9,896 nt of DNA from Caryophanales bacterium UBA7029. Lineage in GTDB: Bacteria; Bacillota_I; Bacilli_A; RFN20; CAG-826. Shown here piece by piece: positions 5,228 to 9,896 of the stretch. The notes beneath the pieces were generated by a model that saw only the letters and a list, made by a program, of their open reading frames with translations, had not been told where the DNA came from and searched no databases. Numbering within the stretch: the stretch's first letter is position 1; the number at the start of each line of letters is the position of its first letter. A program made the position numbers and the translations under genes. Location of the stretch: NCBI GenBank assembly GCA_002494205.1, contig DLBE01000006.1:1-9896 (forward strand). Direction: 5' to 3'.

Positions 5228-6232
5228 ATGAATAAAAAATTAAATAACACAAATCAACTTGATGATGTCCTCGCTGAAATCGAGAAAAATTTTGGCAAGG
5301 GATCAATCATGAAACTCGGTCAACGCCCTCAAGTCGATGAGGACGTTATTCCATCGGGTAGCCTATTACTGAACAATGCTCTAGGCATAGGCGGATATCC
5401 ACGAGGTCGTATAATTGAAATTTATGGACCTGAAAGTAGTGGTAAGACCACTTTAGCATTGCATGCGATTGCAGAAACTCAAAAAAAGGGTGGACGTGCC
5501 GCATTTGTTGATGCTGAGCATTCCATCGATCCAATTTACGCGAGAAATTTAGGAGTCGACATTAATGAATTAATTCTTTCACAACCAGATAATGGTGAAC
5601 AAGCATTAGAAATTGTTGAAAAGCTTGCTTCATCAGGTGCTTTTGACATTATTGTTGTTGATTCTGTCGCAGCATTAGTTCCGCAAGCTGAACTTGAAGG
5701 AGAAATGACTGATCAAACTGTTGGTCTCCAAGCTAGACTAATGTCTAAGGCAATGAGAAAAATTGCAGGTATTCTTAATACTCATAATTGTACGGTCATT
5801 TTTATTAACCAATTAAGAGATAAAGTCGGTGTCATATTCGGAAATCCTGAAACCACAACAGGTGGTAAAGCATTAAAGTTCTATGCTTCAGTGAGAATTG
5901 ATATTAGACGTTCAGAAGCAATTGGAACAGGCAGCGATATTAAAGGCAACGTTGTAAAAGTAAGAATTGTTAAAAACAAAGTTGCCCCACCTTTTAAAAC
6001 ATGTATGTTCGATATTATGTATGGCAAAGGCATATCAAAAACCGGAGAAATTGCAGATATCGGTGTTCAACTTGGTGTTTTAAAGAAAACAGGATCTTGG
6101 TTTGAATACGAAGGCAATCGTTTAGCAAACGGTCGTGAAAGCTTCAAACTTTATTTAGAAACTCACCCAGAACTTCTCGAAGAACTTGAAAAGAAAATTG
6201 TTGAAGCTTTAAAAGACGAAGCAGAAAAATAA
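5228..6232 (+). CDS. recA: Recombinase RecA
   Basis: The ATP-dependent strand-exchange protein of homologous recombination. The 334 residues cover the canonical core: Walker A GPESSGKTT (67-75), catalytic E97 in DAEHSID, Walker B IIVVDSVAAL (141-150), the L1 region LEGEMTDQTVGLQAR (156-170), and L2 with QLRDKVGVIFGNPETTTGG (195-213). An N-terminal polymerisation helix (about 8-30) and a short acidic/basic C-terminal tail (about 315-334) are present; the tail is shorter than in E. coli RecA (353 residues). A strong AGGAGGAG (5215-5222) fixes the ATG. It follows cinA after 58 bp, as in many Firmicutes. It would load on and exchange strands to form the junctions resolved by RecU, encoded on the other side of the window. 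Confidence 0.99.
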   Translation: MNKKLNNTNQLDDVLAEIEKNFGKGSIMKLGQRPQVDEDVIPSGSLLLNNALGIGGYPRGRIIEIYGPESSGKTTLALHAIAETQKKGGRAAFVDAEHSIDPIYARNLGVDINELILSQPDNGEQALEIVEKLASSGAFDIIVVDSVAALVPQAELEGEMTDQTVGLQARLMSKAMRKIAGILNTHNCTVIFINQLRDKVGVIFGNPETTTGGKALKFYASVRIDIRRSEAIGTGSDIKGNVVKVRIVKNKVAPPFKTCMFDIMYGKGISKTGEIADIGVQLGVLKKTGSWFEYEGNRLANGRESFKLYLETHPELLEELEKKIVEALKDEAEK

Positions 6233-6283
6233 TCTAATTTCCCTAAAAATAAATTTTCAGTTTTATTTATAAAGCAACTTCTA
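6233..6283 (+). other. AT-rich recA 3' flank without a clear terminator
   Basis: Contains only a weak all-A/T inverted repeat (AAATAAA and TTTATTT around 6246-6269). No GC stem with a T-run is present, so recA transcription may run into the rny leader or end at the weak hairpin near 6368-6385. Confidence 0.3.
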
Positions 6284-6289
6284 TATAAT
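6284..6289 (+). promoter_or_regulatory. Candidate -10 box for rny
   Basis: A perfect TATAAT with a poor -35 (TTTTAT at 17 bp). A start near 6295-6296 would place a perfect 7-bp hairpin (GTACTTT-TAACG-AAAGTAC, 6296-6314) at the very 5' end of the transcript and give a leader of about 167 nt. Confidence 0.45.
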
Positions 6290-6295
6290 GATTGT

Positions 6296-6462
6296 GTACT
6301 TTTAACGAAAGTACTTATTACCATAGATTCATTTTCGGTCCAAGACCGTAAAAATATATAATCAAATCTACTATCGAGTAGTTTTAGGTAATAATCTAAT
6401 TTATCGGTTGATTATATCTTTAGATATAGATTGACCTATTCATATATTTAGGAGAAATAAAA
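6296..6462 (+). promoter_or_regulatory. Structured rny leader with two competing folds (candidate)
   Basis: Elements seen: hairpin H1, GTACTTT/AAAGTAC (6296-6314). An 8-bp closing stem TTATTACC (6315-6322) with GGTAATAA (6387-6394) encloses hairpin CGGTC-CAA-GACCG (6336-6348, extendable by TTTT/AAAA) and hairpin CTACT-ATCG-AGTAG (6368-6381, extendable by AAA/TTT), giving a three-way junction. The right strand of that stem can instead pair downstream: TAGGT (6385-6389) with ACCTA (6434-6438) and AATCTA (6393-6398) with TAGATT (6427-6432), around small hairpins ATC-GGTT-GAT and TATC-TTTA-GATA. The two folds share bases 6387-6389 and 6393-6394 and exclude each other. The Shine-Dalgarno AGGAG is at 6450-6454, eight bases before ATG. 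I do not recognise a known riboswitch class. Pairings are exact; function is inference. Confidence 0.4.
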
Positions 6463-8025
6463 ATGAAAGATTTTGTATGGATTATTCTCATTGTTGTTGC
6501 TTTAATCGTGGGACTTATCGTTGGTTTTTTCTTGCTCAAATTATTACCAGCGATGAAGGCGAAAGATGCACAACATAAGGCTGAGAAAATTTTGCGTGAT
6601 GCTGAAATTCGTGCTGAACAAATTAGAAAAAATGCTCAAATCGATGGCAAACAAACAATCATGGAGATGAAGCAAGAAGCTGAAAAGGATATTCGCGAAA
6701 GAAAACAAGAATACGCTAATCTTGAAAACAAATTAAATCAACGTGAGCAAAATATTGATCGTAGAGATGCAAATTTGCTCACTAAAGAAAACGCTATTGA
6801 ACAAAAGAACGATCAACTAAATAGACGTTTGCAAGAATGTGACAAGAAAGAAAAAGCTCTTCAAGAGAAAATTGATTCTATTATTGTCGAACTCGAAAAA
6901 GTCGGTCAACTTTCAGTAAACGAAGCAAGAGACCAAATTTTTGAACGTGTCGAAAGTAAGATGGCTAGAGAAATTGCTTCATATATGAAAACAAAAGAAG
7001 ATGAAGCAAAATCAGAAGCTGAAGCAAAAGCTAAAGAATTACTGAGCATTGCTATTTCAAAATATGCTCAAGAAGAAGTTCAAGAAAGAACAGTTTCAGT
7101 TGTTCCTCTTCCATCTGATGAGATGAAAGGTCGTATTATTGGTCGTGAAGGTCGTAATATTCGTACAATGGAACAACTTCTTGGTGTTGACTTAATTATT
7201 GATGATACACCAGAAGTTATTACCGTAAGTTGTTTTAACCCAATTCGTAGATATGTTGCTACTAAGTCATTGGACTTATTAATTAAAGATGGTCGTATTC
7301 AACCTGGAAGAATTGAAGAAATCGTTGCAAAAGTTCAACAAGACGTTGATGCCGATATTCAAAAGACTGGTGAAGAAGCAGCATTTAAACTTGGATTACC
7401 AAAAATTAATAAAGAATTATGCACATACATTGGTAGGTTAAAATATCGTACCTCTTATGGTCAAAATGCATTAGACCATTCTATTGAAACTGCATACTTA
7501 GCCGGCATTATGGCTGCTGAACTTGGTCTTGACCAAAATTTAGCAAAACGTGCAGGTTTATTACATGATATTGGTAAAGCTGTTGACTTCGAACAAGACG
7601 GAAGCCATGTTGAACTTGGTTCTAGACTTGCAAAGAAGTTTGGCGAACCAGATGTTGTTATCAATTCAATCGAATCTCACCACGGAGATGTTCCACAGAA
7701 TTGTTTAATTGCATATTTAGTTCAAGCTGCAGATACTTTATCTGCCGCTAGACCTGGGGCACGCAGTGAAACTCTTGAAAATTATATTAAACGTATTGAA
7801 CAACTTGAGACAATTTGTAAAGGCTTTGATGGTGTTTACCAATGCTATGCAATGCAATCAGGTCGTGAAGTTCGTGTAATGGTAATTCCTGATAAAGTTG
7901 ATGATCTTGCCGCATATAAGATGGCTAGAGACATTCGTGAAAAGATTGAAAATGAAATGACTTATCCAGGTCAAATCAAAGTCTCAGTTATTCGTGAATA
8001 TAGAGCTGTGGAAACAGCAAAATAA
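6463..8025 (+). CDS. rny: Ribonuclease Y
   Basis: A membrane-anchored endoribonuclease that initiates decay of many mRNAs in Firmicutes. At 520 residues it has the same length as the B. subtilis enzyme. Order of parts: N-terminal transmembrane anchor (about 5-29), a long charged coiled coil (about 32-205), a KH domain with the GREG loop (227-230), and an HD domain whose metal-binding pair H368-D369 is in LLHDIGK, with SHHGD near 405-409. The end, VIREYRAVETAK, is the family's conserved C-terminus. AGGAG eight bases upstream fixes the start. It follows recA across a promoter-bearing gap with a structured leader and precedes ymdB by 38 bp, the same order as rny-ymdB in Bacillus. Confidence 0.99.
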   Translation: MKDFVWIILIVVALIVGLIVGFFLLKLLPAMKAKDAQHKAEKILRDAEIRAEQIRKNAQIDGKQTIMEMKQEAEKDIRERKQEYANLENKLNQREQNIDRRDANLLTKENAIEQKNDQLNRRLQECDKKEKALQEKIDSIIVELEKVGQLSVNEARDQIFERVESKMAREIASYMKTKEDEAKSEAEAKAKELLSIAISKYAQEEVQERTVSVVPLPSDEMKGRIIGREGRNIRTMEQLLGVDLIIDDTPEVITVSCFNPIRRYVATKSLDLLIKDGRIQPGRIEEIVAKVQQDVDADIQKTGEEAAFKLGLPKINKELCTYIGRLKYRTSYGQNALDHSIETAYLAGIMAAELGLDQNLAKRAGLLHDIGKAVDFEQDGSHVELGSRLAKKFGEPDVVINSIESHHGDVPQNCLIAYLVQAADTLSAARPGARSETLENYIKRIEQLETICKGFDGVYQCYAMQSGREVRVMVIPDKVDDLAAYKMARDIREKIENEMTYPGQIKVSVIREYRAVETAK

Positions 8026-8063
8026 TCGAGAATTCCCGCTGAAATCCGGATAGAAAGCATCCA

Positions 8064-8852
8064 ATGAAAGTACTATTTTTAGGGGATATTGTCGGCAAAG
8101 TTGGCCGTCGAGTAGTCGTTAACAATCTTGAAAAACTTGTTAAAAAATACCAAGTTGATTTTGTTATTGCTAATGGCGAGAATGCAACTCATGGCAAAGG
8201 TTTGATTGAAAAGCACTACTATGAGTTATTAAATGCAGGAATTGATTGCATTACTTTAGGTAACCACTATTTATCAAAAGATAATCTACTTACCTATATT
8301 GAAGATGCAGATGCATTAGTAAGGCCACTAAATATCTCAAAACGTATTGGTGGGGAAGGTTCACGTTTATTTGAAGTTCATGGAGTTAAAATTCGTGTCA
8401 CAAATATTCTTGGTACTGCCTTTATGAAAGAAGAAGTTTCTTCTCCATATTATTCGCTTAAATCATTAATTGATTCTATTGAATCAGAGGACTCAATTCA
8501 TATTGTTGATTATCATGCTGAGGCAACTGGTGAAAAAATGTGTTTCGGTTATGCTTTTGACGGACTTGTAAGTGCTGTTCTTGGTACTCACACTCATGTT
8601 CAAACTAACGATGCGAAAATTTTAAAAAACGGAACTGCATTTATTTCTGATGTAGGTATGTGTGGCGCAGCAAACGGCGTTTTAGGATTTGAAAAGAACT
8701 CAGTTATTAGAGTAACAATGTTTGGCGAGAAAGATCGTTTCGGTTTTGATGAGAACGACCAAGGTATGGTTAATGGTGTCGTTATTGATATTGATGAGTT
8801 ATCTCATAAAGCTCGCGAAATTGTCGCTATAAAATTAATGGAAGACAAATAA
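8064..8852 (+). CDS. ymdB: YmdB-family metallophosphoesterase (2',3'-cyclic nucleotide phosphodiesterase)
   Basis: A binuclear-metal phosphodiesterase family; B. subtilis YmdB hydrolyses 2',3'-cyclic nucleotides and affects biofilm and motility decisions. The 262 residues match the family (about 264). Metal ligands expected for the family are visible: D8 in FLGDIVG, E39-N40 in NGENATHGKG, N67-H68 in TLGNHY, H151 in DYHAEATGEK, and H176 and H178 in GTHTHVQTND. DVGMCGA near the C-terminus is also conserved. It follows rny by 38 bp, and cyclic 2',3'-phosphates are products of RNA breakdown, so the pairing is functionally sensible. No strong Shine-Dalgarno is present; GGAT-AGAAAGC-ATCC forms a small hairpin just before the ATG. 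The stop overlaps the miaB start by one base. Confidence 0.95.
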   Translation: MKVLFLGDIVGKVGRRVVVNNLEKLVKKYQVDFVIANGENATHGKGLIEKHYYELLNAGIDCITLGNHYLSKDNLLTYIEDADALVRPLNISKRIGGEGSRLFEVHGVKIRVTNILGTAFMKEEVSSPYYSLKSLIDSIESEDSIHIVDYHAEATGEKMCFGYAFDGLVSAVLGTHTHVQTNDAKILKNGTAFISDVGMCGAANGVLGFEKNSVIRVTMFGEKDRFGFDENDQGMVNGVVIDIDELSHKAREIVAIKLMEDK

Positions 8853-9896
8853 TGGCAAAGAAGTGCATTTACCATTCTCTACCAGATTCAAATCTCGAAA
8901 GAAGGAGAAATCTTTCTTTTGATTTTTCATATCCAGAATTTAAAGTTCCAGAGTTTTTAAAAGATTACGCAAAAGGAAAGAAATATTTCATCTACACTTA
9001 TGGCTGCCAGGCCAATCATAGAGATGAAGAAATAATGGCAGGTTTACTCGAAAAAGCAGGTTTTTCCCATGTTTTTTCGGAAAATGAGGCTGATTTAATA
9101 ATTTTAAATACATGTGCTGTAAGGGAAAATGCAGAACAAAAAGTTTATGGCAAAATCGGAGACTTAATTCATTACAAAAAGAAACATGAAGATGTCATAA
9201 TTGCTGTTTGTGGATGTATGGTTCAACAAAAGCATATTATTGAATTTTTAGTGGACAAATTTAAACATGTCGATTTAATTTTTGGAACACACAATATTAC
9301 GTCACTACTCGACATGCTTAATGAAGTAATAACAAAACATATTCGCTTAGTCGAAGTTAAATCTATTCCTGGAGATATTGTTGAAAATTTACCAAGTGTT
9401 AGAGAATCGAAGTTTAAAGCTTTCGTTAACATTTCTTATGGATGCGATAAATTTTGTACTTATTGCATTGTTCCATACACTAGAGGAAAAGAACGTTCAA
9501 GAAAACTGGAAGATATCCTTGACGAAGTCAAACAATTAAAAGAACTCAATTACAAAGAGGTTACTTTACTGGGGCAAAATGTTAATGCGTATGGTAAAGA
9601 TTTCAATGATGGTACCACATTTGCAAAACTACTTGAAGAAGTTGCAAAAATTGGAATACCTAGAGTTCGCTTTTTAACGTCGCATCCTTGGGATTTTACT
9701 ACTGACATCATTGATGTTATCGCTAAATATGATAATGTGATGAAATACATCCATTTGCCTGTTCAATCTGGGTCCGATGAGATTCTCAGATTAATGGGTA
9801 GAAGATACACAAGAGAACAATATTTAACATTAGTTAAAGAAATTAAAAATAGAATACCGAATGTTGCTTTAACAACTGATATTATTGTTGGTTTTC
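8852..9896 (+). CDS. miaB: tRNA-2-methylthio-N6-dimethylallyladenosine synthase, 3' end beyond window
   Basis: A radical-SAM methylthiotransferase that adds a methylthio group to i6A37 in tRNAs. The open frame runs off the window after 348 codons with no stop. It has the N-terminal extension typical of Bacillus MiaB (about 1-44), then the cluster-binding cysteines C52 (YTYGCQAN), C88 (NTCAVREN) and C122 (CGCM), and the radical-SAM motif C198-X3-C202-X2-C205 (CDKFCTYCIVPYTRG). LPVQSGSDEIL (302-312) and TTDIIVGF at the break are conserved; the end of the radical-SAM domain and the TRAM domain must lie outside. MiaB is preferred over MtaB or RimO because of the N-terminal extension and the YGCQAN/VREN motifs. 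The start overlaps the ymdB stop (TAATG), so the genes are coupled; ymdB followed by miaB is a Firmicutes arrangement. Confidence 0.95.
   Translation, partial: MAKKCIYHSLPDSNLERRRNLSFDFSYPEFKVPEFLKDYAKGKKYFIYTYGCQANHRDEEIMAGLLEKAGFSHVFSENEADLIILNTCAVRENAEQKVYGKIGDLIHYKKKHEDVIIAVCGCMVQQKHIIEFLVDKFKHVDLIFGTHNITSLLDMLNEVITKHIRLVEVKSIPGDIVENLPSVRESKFKAFVNISYGCDKFCTYCIVPYTRGKERSRKLEDILDEVKQLKELNYKEVTLLGQNVNAYGKDFNDGTTFAKLLEEVAKIGIPRVRFLTSHPWDFTTDIIDVIAKYDNVMKYIHLPVQSGSDEILRLMGRRYTREQYLTLVKEIKNRIPNVALTTDIIVGF

Noticed and set aside
6336..6348. CGGTCCAAGACCG as a tRNA T-arm
   Set aside because: The loop size and the flanking sequence do not fit a tRNA; no acceptor or anticodon arms are present.
6368..6385. 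Hairpin CTACT-ATCG-AGTAG followed by TTTT as the recA terminator
   Set aside because: Stem of only 5 bp and four Ts; more likely a helix of the rny leader, though weak termination is not excluded.
8048..8062. Hairpin GGAT-AGAAAGC-ATCC before ymdB as a regulatory switch
   Set aside because: A 4-bp stem is within chance expectation; no competing structure noticed.
5346..9750. Minus-strand open frames inside recA (5346-5534), rny (7461-7664) and miaB (9223-9432, 9550-9750)
   Set aside because: All lie antisense to well-supported genes and carry no start signals or recognisable motifs.

Overview
This AT-rich window carries housekeeping genes typical of a low-GC Bacillota/Mollicutes-type bacterium. 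The family markers (DnaD, RecU, GpsB, RNase Y, YmdB and a B-type RNase P RNA) are Firmicutes hallmarks, and the local order resembles two Bacillus subtilis loci: nth/dnaD/recU with gpsB-rnpB, and pgsA-cinA-recA-rny-ymdB-miaB. TGA is used as a stop (the KapD-like exonuclease ends in TGA inside an ATGA overlap), so standard bacterial code 11 applies rather than the Mycoplasma code. Compact spacing, overlapping genes and shortened versions of cca, cinA and rnpB suggest a streamlined genome, possibly an uncultured gut Bacilli lineage. The taxon is an inference from family content and synteny only.

Layout: a terminator-like hairpin at the left edge; a very short CCA-adding-enzyme-like gene (29-643); dnaD (685-1332) overlapping nth (1325-1942); then, on the minus strand, a KapD/ERI1-like DEDDh exonuclease (start 3257) and recU (end 1939) in a two-gene unit that converges on nth with an overlap of a few bases. 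A 90-bp divergent promoter region separates the exonuclease from gpsB (3348-3728). RNase P RNA (about 3708-4042) begins inside the last codons of gpsB and runs straight into the ribosome binding site of pgsA (4064-4711). cinA/pncC (4711-5169), recA (5228-6232), a 230-bp gap holding a promoter and a structured leader, rny (6463-8025), ymdB (8064-8852) and the first 348 codons of miaB (8852 to the window edge) follow.

Functionally the window joins DNA replication initiation and repair (DnaD, Nth, RecU, RecA, possibly the exonuclease), RNA maturation and decay (CCA enzyme, RNase P RNA, RNase Y, YmdB, MiaB), and envelope/division (PgsA, GpsB). I see no mobile element, phage, CRISPR or defence system, and no unknown multigene system. 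The less ordinary points are regulatory and architectural: a rny leader whose segments can pair in two mutually exclusive ways, the gpsB/rnpB overlap, rnpB joined to pgsA with no terminator, several predicted promoters that leave almost no 5' UTR, and a CCA-type enzyme reduced to about half length.
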